In this document: positions 1 through 9,184 of the stretch, one piece after another
How positions within the stretch are numbered: the stretch's first letter is position 1
Layout of the letters: each line of letters begins with the position of its first letter
Source: Prochlorococcus sp. AG-418-G18
GTDB lineage: Bacteria; Cyanobacteriota; Cyanobacteriia; PCC-6307; Cyanobiaceae
NCBI GenBank assembly: GCA_003214215.1
Contig: QCLX01000001.1
Span: forward strand, 1 to 64,000
Length of the DNA: 64,000 bases
Reading direction: 5' to 3'
Program-made: the position numbers and the translations under genes
The notes under the pieces: model-generated
Database searches by the model: none
What the model saw: the letters and a program-made list of their open reading frames with translations, nothing else
What the model was told of the DNA's origin: nothing

Positions 1-497
1 AAAACAATAGCCCCAATCATTGCCATTAACAGTAAAACTGAAGCTAATTCAAATGGGAGCAAATAATCACTAAATAAATGTTCACCAATTCTTATGGTTG
101 ATTCCTCTCCTATAGAGTTTTGAGGAGTTGATAAACTCCATATATTTGTCAAGTCAACTCTTATTAAAAGGCTTAGTAGGGTCAAACATATCGATGATGA
201 TATGATTCTTCTCGATTTAATGTCATTTATAGGCTTTAAATCTTCTTTTTTATTGACTAGCATTATTGCAAAAATTATTAATACATTTACCGCGCCTACA
301 TATACTAAAACCTGTGCTGCAGCAACAAAACTTGCATTTAAAAGAAGATATAATCCTGCTACACTCATGAAAACACCTCCTAGAAGAAAGGCTGAATAAA
401 CAATACTTTCGAGCAATACAACACCAAGTGCTCCAATAATGACAACCAAGGATAGAACTGTAAAACAAATAAATTGAGTTGTTATTGCAATAGACAT
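1..497 (-). CDS. ndhG: NADH dehydrogenase-like (NDH-1) subunit 6, NdhG, partial
   Basis: Membrane subunit of the NDH-1 complex, which in cyanobacteria carries out respiratory and cyclic electron flow in the thylakoid membrane. Translation from ATG at 497 gives about 165 residues with at least four hydrophobic segments and the loop AAQVLVYVGAVNVLIIFAIM, typical of the NuoJ/NdhG family. The reading frame is open to the left edge, so the C-terminus (the family is about 200 residues) lies outside the window. It follows ndhI by 13 bases, in the standard ndhA-ndhI-ndhG(-ndhE) order. Read by hand because the frame has no stop inside the window. Confidence 0.93.
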   Translation of the reverse strand, partial: MSIAITTQFICFTVLSLVVIIGALGVVLLESIVYSAFLLGGVFMSVAGLYLLLNASFVAAAQVLVYVGAVNVLIIFAIMLVNKKEDLKPINDIKSRRIISSSICLTLLSLLIRVDLTNIWSLSTPQNSIGEESTIRIGEHLFSDYLLPFELASVLLLMAMIGAIV

Positions 498-510
498 AAA
501 TTAGTGGAAA

Positions 511-1137
511 TTAATTAATTGGATTAGAAATTTTATCTTTATTTTCACTGGATTCCGGCTTCATCCAATCATAGACTTCTTCAGGTAATTTACCAACTCT
601 AGTATCTGAAGCTGGGATTTCATGAGGGTCCATTACACCTTTTGGCAGATACGCAAGTTCTCTAAGAGGTTTAACTGTCGGATCTGTTGTGACATTTGTA
701 GGTAGTCTACCAAGTGCGACATTATCAAAATTTAGATTATGTCTGTCGAAAGTAGCTAATTCATATTCTTCGGTCATTGATAGACAATTAGTTGGGCAAT
801 ATTCAACACAATTTCCGCAAAATATACATACTCCAAAATCTATTGAATAATTTCTAAGTTCCTTTTTTTTGGTTTCTTTATTCATTACCCAATCAACTAC
901 TGGTAGATTTATGGGACATACTCTCACACAAACTTCACAAGCAATACATTTATCAAATTCATAATGTATCCTTCCTCTATATCTTTCAGAGGGTATTAAT
1001 TTTTCATATGGATATTGGACAGTAACAGGCCTTCTTCGAAGATGATCAAAAGTTACTGATAAGCCATTGTATAGATATTTGCCAGCATTAAATGCTTCTT
1101 TGATATAGCTTGTTATTTGTTGAAGGAAATTTTTCAT
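511..1137 (-). CDS. ndhI: NDH-1 subunit I, 2x[4Fe-4S] ferredoxin-like protein
   Basis: Peripheral-arm iron-sulfur subunit of NDH-1 that passes electrons toward plastoquinone. Two classic 4Fe-4S motifs are visible: cysteines 64, 67, 70 and 74 ([12 protein letters not shown]) and cysteines 104, 107, 110 and 114 ([12 protein letters not shown]). The 208-residue length matches cyanobacterial NdhI. The N-terminal amphipathic stretch contacts the membrane arm in the family. It lies between ndhA (67 bases upstream, with a perfect hairpin in the gap) and ndhG, so it is co-transcribed with both. No residue is missing. Confidence 0.97.
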   Translation of the reverse strand: MKNFLQQITSYIKEAFNAGKYLYNGLSVTFDHLRRRPVTVQYPYEKLIPSERYRGRIHYEFDKCIACEVCVRVCPINLPVVDWVMNKETKKKELRNYSIDFGVCIFCGNCVEYCPTNCLSMTEEYELATFDRHNLNFDNVALGRLPTNVTTDPTVKPLRELAYLPKGVMDPHEIPASDTRVGKLPEEVYDWMKPESSENKDKISNPIN

Positions 1138-1178
1138 TTGAAGAATTTACTTAGTTATTTTATTTTAGTAGGTAAATT

Positions 1179-1208
1179 TTAAATTTAAGTATTTTTACTT
1201 AAATTTAA
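1179..1208 (-). other. Perfect 12-bp AT-rich hairpin between ndhA and ndhI
   Basis: Positions 1179-1190 and 1197-1208 are perfect inverted copies separated by a 6-base loop. The hairpin includes the ndhA stop codon (1205-1207) and lies about 40 bases before the ndhI start. It is not followed by a clean T-run on the minus strand. A segmental stability or processing element of the ndh mRNA fits better than a terminator. The function is inferred; the symmetry is seen directly. Confidence 0.5.
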
Positions 1209-2323
1209 CCACCAAAGAATTGCGGAAAAGCAAGTTTTAATCCTGCAGTTATCAAAAGATTAGCAAGAGAAATTGGAAGAAGAAACTTCCATCCTAAATC
1301 TAAAAGTTGATCTATTCTTACTCTAGGAGTTGTCCAACGTAATAATATTGCAATGAAAACTAAAAGATATGCTTTCAATACAGTCATTACGATTCCAATT
1401 GATGCAGTGAAAACCTGTATGAATGGTTCATTAATGGGCAAGTTAAGAAACTTAGCTATTAATTCAACTGGAATAGGGAAACCCCATCCTCCCAAATAAA
1501 GTATTGATACCAACAATGCTGAAAGGATTAAATTAATGTAACTACCAAGGTAGAACAAGGCAAATTTCATCCCTGCATATTCAGTTTGATATCCTGCAAC
1601 TAATTCTTCTTCAGCTTCAGGTAAGTCAAATGGAAGTCTTTCACATTCTGCAAGAGCACAAATCCAAAAGACTATGAAGCCGACTGGTTGTCTCCAAATG
1701 TTCCAGCTTAGGATGCCAGCACCACTTTGTTGATTAACAATGTCAATTGTACTTAGCGAATTTGTCATTAGAACGATAGCCAGTACAGATAAAGCTAAAG
1801 GTATTTCGTAACTAATTGATTGAGCTGCTGCTCTTAATCCGCCTAATAATGAATACTTATTATTTGATGCGTATCCGCTCATCAGAAGGCCAATTGGCTG
1901 GATGCTGCTTAAAGCGATCCATAGGAAAATTCCAATACCAACGTTACTTATTAAAAGGTTTTGTCCAAAAGGAACAATGAGCCAGGAAAGAATCACTGGG
2001 ACAAGAACGAGTATAGGACCTGCTGTGAAGAGAATTCCATCCGCTTTGGCAGGAATAATATCTTCTTTGACAAGTAACTTTAGACCATCTGCAATTGGTT
2101 GGAGGACGCCAAGCGCTCCTGCATATTCGGGACCTATTCTTTGTTGAGCAGCAGCAGATATTTTTCTTTCAAGCCAAACTGTTACTAAAACGCCAACAAC
2201 TGCCGCTACCAAAACCAATAGCATGGGTAGAGGGAGCCAAATTATATGAGCGATTTCGCTGGAAAGGCCAAAACCCTTTAAGAATTCATTAAAACTATAT
2301 TCAAGATCTAATCCGTATTCCAA
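1205..2323 (-). CDS. ndhA: NDH-1 subunit 1, NdhA
   Basis: Integral membrane subunit at the junction of the membrane and peripheral arms of NDH-1, forming part of the quinone site. The 372-residue protein has about eight hydrophobic segments and the conserved family stretches [18 protein letters not shown] (about residues 52-69) and the acidic loop [20 protein letters not shown] (about 222-241), which marks the quinone-proximal cytoplasmic loop. It is the first gene of the visible ndhA-ndhI-ndhG operon and starts 75 bases after gltA in the same direction. Confidence 0.97.
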   Translation of the reverse strand: MEYGLDLEYSFNEFLKGFGLSSEIAHIIWLPLPMLLVLVAAVVGVLVTVWLERKISAAAQQRIGPEYAGALGVLQPIADGLKLLVKEDIIPAKADGILFTAGPILVLVPVILSWLIVPFGQNLLISNVGIGIFLWIALSSIQPIGLLMSGYASNNKYSLLGGLRAAAQSISYEIPLALSVLAIVLMTNSLSTIDIVNQQSGAGILSWNIWRQPVGFIVFWICALAECERLPFDLPEAEEELVAGYQTEYAGMKFALFYLGSYINLILSALLVSILYLGGWGFPIPVELIAKFLNLPINEPFIQVFTASIGIVMTVLKAYLLVFIAILLRWTTPRVRIDQLLDLGWKFLLPISLANLLITAGLKLAFPQFFGG

Positions 2324-2398
2324 AATTTTTATGTTATTTACTTAATAGATTAACTCTTCATAAACAATATGTGTGTTTTTTATGAAAAGCTGCAAATA

Positions 2399-3544
2399 TT
2401 ATTCTCTATTTTCTAAGCTGATCCAATCTCTTGGTGCTGAACCTGTATAGATTTGCGATGGTCTGAAAATTCTATTTGCTCCAAGTTGCTCTCTCCAATG
2501 AGCTAACCAACCAGCCACTCTAGATATGGCAAAAATTGGAGTAAATAAATCACGAGGAATACCAAGCTTTCTATAAACAAGACCTGAATAAAAATCCACG
2601 TTAGGGAATATACCCTTAGGTCCAAGTCTTGGTATTGCCTCTGCCTCAAGTGATTTAGCAACTTCATACATTTCATCTGCTCCAAATCTAATAAAAAGTT
2701 CTTCTGCCAGTTTTTGAAGAATTATTGCTCTTGGATCTTTGACTTTATATTCTCTGTGGCCGAAGCCCATTATCTTACTTTTATTTTTTATTGCATTATC
2801 TAAAAAAGACCCAGCATTTTTTGGGGTTTTAATCTCTTCTAACATTGCAATCACATCCTCATTTGCTCCTCCATGCAGTGGCCCAGCCAGGGTTCCTACT
2901 GCAGAGGCGATGACAGCATATGGGTCTGTAAGAGTACTTGCAGTCACTCTAGCGCTAAATGTACTTGCGTTTAAGCTATGTTCGGCATGTAGAATTAAAC
3001 ATCTATCAAAAACTTTTGCAGCTATAGGATCTTGTTCTTTTTCAGTCAGCATGTAAAGAAAATTTGATGAGTAGGTTAAATCATCTCTTGGTTGAATTGG
3101 ATCTTGTCCTTTTCTAATAAGTTGAAATGCAGCAATCATTGTGGGTATTTTTGCTATTAGTCTTATGACTGCGTTGTAAATGTAATTAGGATCATCTATT
3201 GCCCTACGCGAATAGAAGAGCCCTAAAGAAGCCGCACTAGACTGAAGAGCATCCATAGGATGACCTGTCGCAGGAAAACATTTCATCATATCTCTGACTC
3301 TAAAACTTAACCTTCGATGCATCTGAACTTCTTGTTCAAAATCTCTAAGTTGAATAGCCGTGGGTAATTCACCCCAAATCAATAGATAGGCAGTTTCTAA
3401 AAAACTGCTTTTTTTGGAAAGTTCCTCAATGGAGTACCCTCTGTACAATAATTTACCTTTGTTGCCGTCAATATCACAGATAGATGAATTGGTAACTGGG
3501 ACACCCTCTAATCCTGGTTTTAAAATTAGTTTCTTACTATCCAA
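2399..3544 (-). CDS. gltA: Citrate synthase
   Basis: Condenses oxaloacetate and acetyl-CoA to citrate, feeding 2-oxoglutarate for nitrogen assimilation in an organism with an atypical TCA cycle. The 381-residue length fits the short bacterial type. Family signatures are present: HAEHSLNAST, LHGGANEDVIAML at about residue 221 and GFGHREYKVKDPRA at about 258, which carry the active-site histidines, and a C-terminal arginine-rich HWREQLGANRIFRPSQ. The start ATG at 3544 is followed by the usual short N-terminal strand region. It lies upstream of ndhA in the same orientation and may be read together with it. Confidence 0.97.
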   Translation of the reverse strand: MDSKKLILKPGLEGVPVTNSSICDIDGNKGKLLYRGYSIEELSKKSSFLETAYLLIWGELPTAIQLRDFEQEVQMHRRLSFRVRDMMKCFPATGHPMDALQSSAASLGLFYSRRAIDDPNYIYNAVIRLIAKIPTMIAAFQLIRKGQDPIQPRDDLTYSSNFLYMLTEKEQDPIAAKVFDRCLILHAEHSLNASTFSARVTASTLTDPYAVIASAVGTLAGPLHGGANEDVIAMLEEIKTPKNAGSFLDNAIKNKSKIMGFGHREYKVKDPRAIILQKLAEELFIRFGADEMYEVAKSLEAEAIPRLGPKGIFPNVDFYSGLVYRKLGIPRDLFTPIFAISRVAGWLAHWREQLGANRIFRPSQIYTGSAPRDWISLENRE

Positions 3545-3669
3545 TTGCTTAATTCAATATCTAATACCTATAGATTAAAGATAGTCAAATAATTTTTAAT
3601 TAACCACAAGATATTAACTTCACAAAAAATTAAAATGATTGTGTTTGAAGCTTGCTTAATAAATTAAAT

Positions 3670-5136
3670 TTAAAGAATTTTTAATATTGTTTCTGTATAA
3701 AGAATTGGATTTTTTTCAGGAATATTTTGTCTTATGATTTCTAGAGATTCTTCATTTGATATTTTTAAAATATTTCTAATGAGAAAATTAAGGTCCTGCA
3801 AATTAGAAAAATATTCAATTTTATTAGAATTACCATTTTTGATATCAACATTTGAATAAATAAAAGCAGATTTATCTTTATTACTTTTTAGGTTAAAAAA
3901 TTTTTTTGATATTTTCTCTAGTTTTTTACCATCAATTAAATTATTACTTATGATTTGTAAACCTCCTGATTCTACTGAAAAGATATTTTCATAAGTTAAT
4001 TTTTTTATAACATCATCTTTTTCTTCAAGAATATCTTTGGAATATATCGAATAAATATCTTCATTTTGTTTCAAAGTATATTTGTTGAAATCTTTTAGCT
4101 TTTTCAAAGCACTTAAATCAAATTGATCTTCATTATTTTTTTCAAATGCAATAAGCCAATCTTTATTAGAATTGAGAATTAAAATGTTTTGATTATCATT
4201 TTGATTAAACTCTTCAAAAAAATTGAGTTCAAAATCATTTATTAAAGGTTTTAGATATTTGTCAAAATTTTTTATATCACTGAAAATTGAAATTTCAGGA
4301 TTATCTTCACTAGTATTCTTTTTATTTATTAACTTATCGTAAGTAAGAATATCAATATTTTTATTATTATTTATTAAATATGATTTTAAGATTAAATGTT
4401 TATTTTTTAAGTCAAATGTTGTAGCTATAACATCTTCGTTATTATTAGTAAAAAATTCTTTATCAAAAAATATACTCTCCAAAAATTTATTTGTGAATAA
4501 TATATTTTTTTCGTTTTCTAGTCCAACAAGTTCTCCCTCATATTGAAATTTTTTTTCTTTAAGATCATTGCTGTAGTTAATACTATTTTCTATTAATTTT
4601 TTATCTGATGAGGCAATTATATAATTATCCTCGGTTCGGTACATAAACTTAAGGAAATTTATTTTGTTTTCTCTATAAATTGAAATTATCTCATCAATCT
4701 GATCAATTTTATTAGGCAAATTTATTAAATCTTCTATTGTTTTTTCTGGCTTAATTTTAAAAACAATCAAAATATCATCCTTAAGATTTTTATTATTTTC
4801 AAAAGTTGAGATTATAAGTTCATTATTATAGATATCTTCTAATTTATTGTTACCTAGATCTATACCTAAGTAATCTAAAATAGAATCTTTTATTAAAACA
4901 AAATTATCTTGATTTTTTGGATTTTTCTCTTTTTCATTATTATTGACAATATTAAAACTATCTAAATTTGAAATAAATAATAATTTATTGTTTTCAGGTA
5001 TATATTTTAAGATATTTAGTTGCTCAATATTTGTACTTTGCTCCTTATTTTTATTAGCAGAAACTTTTTTAAAACCAAAAAAAAGTAATAAAGATAATAA
5101 TAGTATTATTGCTATTACCCTAAGTTTCATTATCAA
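3670..5136 (-). CDS. Membrane-anchored or exported protein, DUF3352-like
   Basis: A 488-residue protein with one N-terminal hydrophobic segment (about residues 4-22, IAIILLLSLLLFFGFK) after a short basic start, so it is probably anchored in or exported across a membrane. The rest is a soluble, Asn/Lys/Ile-rich domain without enzyme motifs. Length, topology and the phrase about 'IPENNKLLFISNLDSF' near residue 50 resemble the DUF3352 family found across cyanobacteria; that assignment is from memory and not searched. ATG codons at 5136 and 5130 are both possible starts. Its base composition is even more AT-rich than its neighbours, suggesting weak constraint. Function unknown. Confidence 0.8.
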   Translation of the reverse strand: MIMKLRVIAIILLLSLLLFFGFKKVSANKNKEQSTNIEQLNILKYIPENNKLLFISNLDSFNIVNNNEKEKNPKNQDNFVLIKDSILDYLGIDLGNNKLEDIYNNELIISTFENNKNLKDDILIVFKIKPEKTIEDLINLPNKIDQIDEIISIYRENKINFLKFMYRTEDNYIIASSDKKLIENSINYSNDLKEKKFQYEGELVGLENEKNILFTNKFLESIFFDKEFFTNNNEDVIATTFDLKNKHLILKSYLINNNKNIDILTYDKLINKKNTSEDNPEISIFSDIKNFDKYLKPLINDFELNFFEEFNQNDNQNILILNSNKDWLIAFEKNNEDQFDLSALKKLKDFNKYTLKQNEDIYSIYSKDILEEKDDVIKKLTYENIFSVESGGLQIISNNLIDGKKLEKISKKFFNLKSNKDKSAFIYSNVDIKNGNSNKIEYFSNLQDLNFLIRNILKISNEESLEIIRQNIPEKNPILYTETILKIL

Positions 5137-5220
5137 TGTTTATTTTTATTTTTAACAATAAAATTCCTACTGCAACTTAATTTATTAAATTGTAAATAAC
5201 ACATAATTTATCCTAATAAA

Positions 5221-5571
5221 TTGGTAAGTTATCCAAAATCTATAAATGCTTATAGTCTCAATGATTGGTTTAATTCTGAGAAAGAAGATCCAGTCTTGAT
5301 TGATGTAAGAGAACAGTCAGAGCTTGAACTTGCTCGTTTCTCAAAAGAATTCCTACATATACCAATTAGTAAAGTCACATCTGAATACGTTGAAGAAATA
5401 TTTGCTGGTTTATTAGACAGAAAAATTGTAGTTACCTGTCATGCAGGAATAAGAAGTTATAACTTTTCACAATGGTGTTTAGATAATAATATTGTGACTG
5501 AAATATGGAATTTGGAGGAGGGTATTGATGGATGGAGTAGATACATTGACCCATCAATTCCAAGGTATTGA
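5221..5571 (+). CDS. Rhodanese-like domain protein
   Basis: A single rhodanese domain of 116 residues, with the active-site loop CHAGIRS carrying Cys73, expected to bind a persulfide. The early IDVREQSELELA stretch and the late WNLEEGIDGWS stretch are standard rhodanese signatures. The substrate is unknown; roles in sulfur transfer or thiol redox are typical. The start is TTG at 5221, because no ATG lies in frame before the conserved region. It meets trpB tail-to-tail with no spacer at all (its stop ends at 5571 and the trpB stop begins at 5572). Confidence 0.9.
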   Translation: MVSYPKSINAYSLNDWFNSEKEDPVLIDVREQSELELARFSKEFLHIPISKVTSEYVEEIFAGLLDRKIVVTCHAGIRSYNFSQWCLDNNIVTEIWNLEEGIDGWSRYIDPSIPRY

Positions 5572-6816
5572 TTAAATGTCTAATGAAGATGCAACAGTAT
5601 TAACATCTTTGTCACCTCTACCAGAGCAATTGATAACTATATGAGTATCTTTTTCAAGAGTAGGACATAATTTTTCTAACCAAGCAAAGGCATGGGAAGT
5701 TTCAAGTGCCGGTATAATTCCTTCAAGTTCACTAACAAGTTTCAAAGCATCTAAAGCTTCTTGATCTGTTACTGATCCATATTCTGCTCTACCTATATCT
5801 TTTAAATGGCTATGTTCAGGCCCAACTCCAGGGTAATCTAAACCCGCACTTATTGAGTGAGCTTCTTGTACTTGACCATTATCATCTTGTAATAGAAGAC
5901 TCATTGATCCATGCAAAATTCCAACTGACCCTTTAGTTATAGTTGCAGCATGTTTGTCAGTATCAACTCCGCTTCCTGCGGCTTCAACTCCAATAAGTCG
6001 TACAGAAGTTTCTTTAACGAAAGGATGGAAAAGACCCATTGCATTTGATCCCCCACCTACACAAGCAAGTAAAATATCGGGTAAAGATCCAAACGATTCC
6101 AGACATTGTTTTTTAGTTTCTTCTCCTATAACTGCATGAAAATCTCGCACAATCTTTGGGAAAGGGTGTGGACCTGCAACAGATCCTAAAATGTAGTGTG
6201 TGGTTTCGACATTAGAAACCCAATCTCTAATGGCTTCACTAGTAGCATCCTTAAGTGTTGCAGTCCCTGAATTTACAACTTTAACTTCAGCTCCTAGAAG
6301 TTTCATTCTGAAGACGTTAAGGGATTGTCTTTTTATGTCTTCAGCACCCATATAAATAATACATTTCAAGCCAAATCTCGCACAAACAGTAGCCGTAGCA
6401 ACTCCATGCTGACCTGCTCCAGTTTCTGCAATTATTCTTTTTTTGCCCATCCTTATTGCTAATAAAGCTTGTCCAAGGGCATTATTAATTTTGTGAGCAC
6501 CAGTATGATTTAAATCTTCTCTTTTAAGCCATATTGTTGGAGTTGCTTGTTTAGTTTTGTAATGTTCAGTAAGTCTTTTGGCTTCATAAAGTGGTGTTTC
6601 TCTGCCTACATAAGTCTTAAGAAGATGATTTAATTCTTTTACAAAAAGGTTATCTTTCCATGCATTAGACGCAGCTGTTTCAAGCTCAAAAAGAGCAGGC
6701 ATTAGAGTTTCAGGAACATATTGACCACCATATTTCCCAAATCTTCCCTCTTTGGAGGGTTGATTTAAATCGTCTTTTTTATAATTTTGATCTTGGCGAG
6801 AAAATGTACTTACCAC
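5572..6816 (-). CDS. trpB: Tryptophan synthase beta chain
   Basis: Joins indole and serine to make tryptophan using pyridoxal phosphate. The 414-residue protein carries the PLP lysine 109 in [16 protein letters not shown] and the phosphate-binding loop [10 protein letters not shown] near residue 245. The start is GTG at 6816; the region after about residue 24 ([19 protein letters not shown]) is the conserved family start. trpA is not beside it, as is usual in cyanobacteria, where trp genes are scattered. It is divergent from the SUI1 gene with a gap of 47 bases. Confidence 0.97.
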   Translation of the reverse strand: MVSTFSRQDQNYKKDDLNQPSKEGRFGKYGGQYVPETLMPALFELETAASNAWKDNLFVKELNHLLKTYVGRETPLYEAKRLTEHYKTKQATPTIWLKREDLNHTGAHKINNALGQALLAIRMGKKRIIAETGAGQHGVATATVCARFGLKCIIYMGAEDIKRQSLNVFRMKLLGAEVKVVNSGTATLKDATSEAIRDWVSNVETTHYILGSVAGPHPFPKIVRDFHAVIGEETKKQCLESFGSLPDILLACVGGGSNAMGLFHPFVKETSVRLIGVEAAGSGVDTDKHAATITKGSVGILHGSMSLLLQDDNGQVQEAHSISAGLDYPGVGPEHSHLKDIGRAEYGSVTDQEALDALKLVSELEGIIPALETSHAFAWLEKLCPTLEKDTHIVINCSGRGDKDVNTVASSLDI

Positions 6817-6863
6817 TTTTCTATAGAATAAGTATTAACTAACTATAGATTATATTTAAAATA

Positions 6864-7175
6864 ATGGGAAAAAAGAATTGGATCGAATTTGATAATCAAG
6901 AAAAAGAAAATGGAGAAGCAGCTAAGGTAGATACTTTTAATAAAAGATCAAAAATAAATATTTCAAAACAAAAAAAAGGTAAAAAGGGTAAGACTATAAC
7001 TTTAATTAAAGGTTTAGGAACTGAGGATGAAATCTTATTAAAGAAATTACTAAAAAAAATTAAAGTTTTTTGTGGTACTGGAGGAACATTAATTGATAGT
7101 AATATCCAGTTACAGGGTGATATGGTATCGAAATCAATTGAGTTTCTTCGTAAAGAGGGATTTCATAATTTATAA
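6864..7175 (+). CDS. SUI1/eIF1-like translation initiation factor (YciH family)
   Basis: A 103-residue protein whose C-terminal two thirds is a SUI1/eIF1 domain: TLIKGLGTEDEILLKKLLKK followed by VFCGTGGTLIDSNIQLQGD. The N-terminal 40 residues are lysine-rich and low in complexity. In bacteria YciH-type proteins affect start-codon fidelity; the exact role in cyanobacteria is not settled. cysC follows about 40 bases downstream on the same strand, so the two may share a transcript. Confidence 0.9.
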   Translation: MGKKNWIEFDNQEKENGEAAKVDTFNKRSKINISKQKKGKKGKTITLIKGLGTEDEILLKKLLKKIKVFCGTGGTLIDSNIQLQGDMVSKSIEFLRKEGFHNL

Positions 7176-7217
7176 AGCAAGGGTTAGGATAGGTTTTTAA
7201 TTTTGGTGATACAAACA

Positions 7218-7841
7218 ATGAAAGAAAAAGATCAAACAAAGTCAACCAATATAAAGTGGCACAATTTAACAATTGATAGAGAAAAGTTAGAGAAAATGAG
7301 AGGTCATAAAGGAATGGTTATCTGGTTTACAGGTTTATCTGGCTCTGGTAAAAGTACTTTAGCTAACGCTTTAAATGAAGTTTTACACTTAGATGGTTTT
7401 TCGACTTATGTGTTGGATGGAGATAATATTAGACACGGTTTATGTAAAGATCTTGGTTTTTCGGATGAAGACAGAGAGGAAAATATACGAAGAATTGGAG
7501 AAGTTGCGAATTTATTTATGAATGCTGGGATAATAACTATTACAGCATTCGTTTCACCATTTATTAGCGATAGAGATAAGGTGAGAAAAATTATTGGATC
7601 TAAGGATTTTATTGAGGTTTATTGTGCTGCTGAAATCACAGTTTGCGAAAATAGGGATACTAAAGGTCTTTATAAGAAAGCGCGTTTGGGTGAAATTAAG
7701 GAATTTACAGGGATTTCTAGTCCATATGAAGCTCCTCATAATCCCGAAATTGTTGTTGATACAGGTTCGTTAGATTTAAATGATTCCGTTGAGAAAGTTA
7801 TTAACTACCTTAAAAAAGAAAACTTTCTTAACAAGGCCTAA
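7218..7841 (+). CDS. cysC: Adenylylsulfate kinase (APS kinase)
   Basis: Phosphorylates APS to PAPS in sulfate assimilation. The P-loop GLSGSGKST is at residues 39-47 of the 207-residue protein, followed by DGDNIRHGLCKDLGFS and the second substrate region RRIGEVANLFMNAG. I place the start at ATG 7218 rather than the TTG at 7203, because GGTGA lies just ahead as a weak Shine-Dalgarno sequence and the ATG-initiated N-terminus is the usual length. cysD/N or sat genes are not nearby. It converges on purE with 14 bases between the stops. Confidence 0.95.
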   Translation: MKEKDQTKSTNIKWHNLTIDREKLEKMRGHKGMVIWFTGLSGSGKSTLANALNEVLHLDGFSTYVLDGDNIRHGLCKDLGFSDEDREENIRRIGEVANLFMNAGIITITAFVSPFISDRDKVRKIIGSKDFIEVYCAAEITVCENRDTKGLYKKARLGEIKEFTGISSPYEAPHNPEIVVDTGSLDLNDSVEKVINYLKKENFLNKA

Positions 7842-7855
7842 TAGAAAATATTACT

Positions 7856-8392
7856 TCATTTATTTTGAAGATAATTGTCAGTTCCAATAGTTGATAACTT
7901 ACTATTTTTAGTTCTTACCTGTGTATGTAGATTTTCTCTGAATTCTTTTAAAGTTTTCTTTATGGATTCATCAAATAAACTGATCATCTCTATTGCCAAT
8001 AATCCAGCATTCTGAGCTCCATTAATTGCAACTGTTGCAACTGGAATCCCAGCGGGCATTTGAACGATTGATAAAAGAGAATCAATCCCCTTAAGTGTCT
8101 TACTCTCTACTGGTACTCCAATTATAGGAATACAAGTTATGGATGCCAGCATTCCTGGAAGATGAGCAGCACCACCAGCACCGGCAATTATTACTTTTAT
8201 GTTTTCCGATTCTGCATTTTTTGCATATTCCATCATTTCAATAGGTGTTCGATGAGCAGAAAGTATACAAACTTCAGTTTTTATTCCAAATTCTCTTAAA
8301 ATATCAATAGCTGGTTTCAATGTTTTTAGATCTGAATCACTACCCATTACGACAGCAATTTTATAAATATCTTTAGAATTCAATTCTGACAA
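7856..8392 (-). CDS. purE: N5-carboxyaminoimidazole ribonucleotide mutase
   Basis: Purine biosynthesis enzyme that moves the carboxylate of N5-CAIR to give CAIR. The 178-residue protein has the family signatures VVMGSDSDLKTLKPAIDIL near the N-terminus, ILSAHRTP (the catalytic histidine) near residue 45, and AGAGGAAHLPGMLA. The C-terminal tail after about residue 160 is a poorly conserved extension. purK is not adjacent. It is divergent from chlM; the 89-base gap contains a small GGCGCC palindrome and TATAAA ahead of chlM. Confidence 0.95.
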   Translation of the reverse strand: MSELNSKDIYKIAVVMGSDSDLKTLKPAIDILREFGIKTEVCILSAHRTPIEMMEYAKNAESENIKVIIAGAGGAAHLPGMLASITCIPIIGVPVESKTLKGIDSLLSIVQMPAGIPVATVAINGAQNAGLLAIEMISLFDESIKKTLKEFRENLHTQVRTKNSKLSTIGTDNYLQNK

Positions 8393-8481
8393 AATAACAA
8401 ATCAATTCTTTCCTATAATGGCGTGCAATTAATTTGGCGCCAGTTAGTTAGTATAAAAAGAATAAATTTTCAAAGAAGATT

Positions 8482-9183
8482 ATGAATTCAAATAAGATTA
8501 TCGAAAAAAGTGAAGTTAGGGAGTATTTTAATGGTACTGGCTTTGAAAGATGGAATAAAATTTATAGCAAATCTGATGAAATTAATACAGTTCAGAAAAA
8601 TATTAGGAAAGGTCATCAAAAAACTGTAGATGATGTCGTCTCATATATCAAAAATTATCCTGAACTAACAAAAAAAAGTTATTGTGATGCTGGCTGTGGT
8701 GTAGGAAGTCTTTCCATACCTTTACTAAGACTTGGTATAAAAGAACTACAGGTGAGCGATATTTCTTCTGAAATGATTAAAGAAACAAAGAAACGCGTTA
8801 ATGAATTAGGTTTGAATCAAGGTAAAATCAAATATGAAGTCTGTGATCTGGAAAAATTAAAAGGATTATTTGATGTTGTAGTTTGTTTAGATGTATTTAT
8901 TCATTATCCTCAACCGGTCGCAGAAGAAATGGTTCAACATCTATGCGATTTAAGCAAAGAAAAACTAATCGTTAGCTTCGCACCTTATACTCCAGTTCTT
9001 GCTGTTCTAAAAAATATTGGAAAATTATTTCCTGGGCCAAGTAAAACTACAAGAGCATATACATTGAAAGAAAAGGGTATTATTAATGCTGCTAAAGAAA
9101 GTGGATTTAAAGTTGTTAAAAAGAAATTAAATCAAGCTCCTTTTTATTTTTCAAAACTAATTGAATTCGAAAAAATTAAATAA
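8482..9183 (+). CDS. chlM: Mg-protoporphyrin IX methyltransferase
   Basis: Transfers a methyl group from S-adenosylmethionine to the 13-propionate of Mg-protoporphyrin IX in chlorophyll synthesis. The 233-residue length matches ChlM. The SAM-binding motif I DAGCGVGSLSIP begins at residue 69, and the family N-terminus VREYFNGTGFERWNKIY is present. The downstream DVVVCLDVFIHYPQP is the post-motif region. It ends one base before the stop of the convergent response-regulator gene. Confidence 0.95.
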   Translation: MNSNKIIEKSEVREYFNGTGFERWNKIYSKSDEINTVQKNIRKGHQKTVDDVVSYIKNYPELTKKSYCDAGCGVGSLSIPLLRLGIKELQVSDISSEMIKETKKRVNELGLNQGKIKYEVCDLEKLKGLFDVVVCLDVFIHYPQPVAEEMVQHLCDLSKEKLIVSFAPYTPVLAVLKNIGKLFPGPSKTTRAYTLKEKGIINAAKESGFKVVKKKLNQAPFYFSKLIEFEKIK

Positions 9184-9184
9184 T

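Noticed and set aside
250-468. Short minus-strand ORF within ndhG
   Set aside because: Out-of-frame shadow; the correct ndhG frame, read by hand from ATG 497, is open to the window edge.
8430-8450. GGCGCC palindrome ahead of chlM
   Set aside because: A 6- to 8-base palindrome is too short to call an operator; single occurrence without a second half-site.
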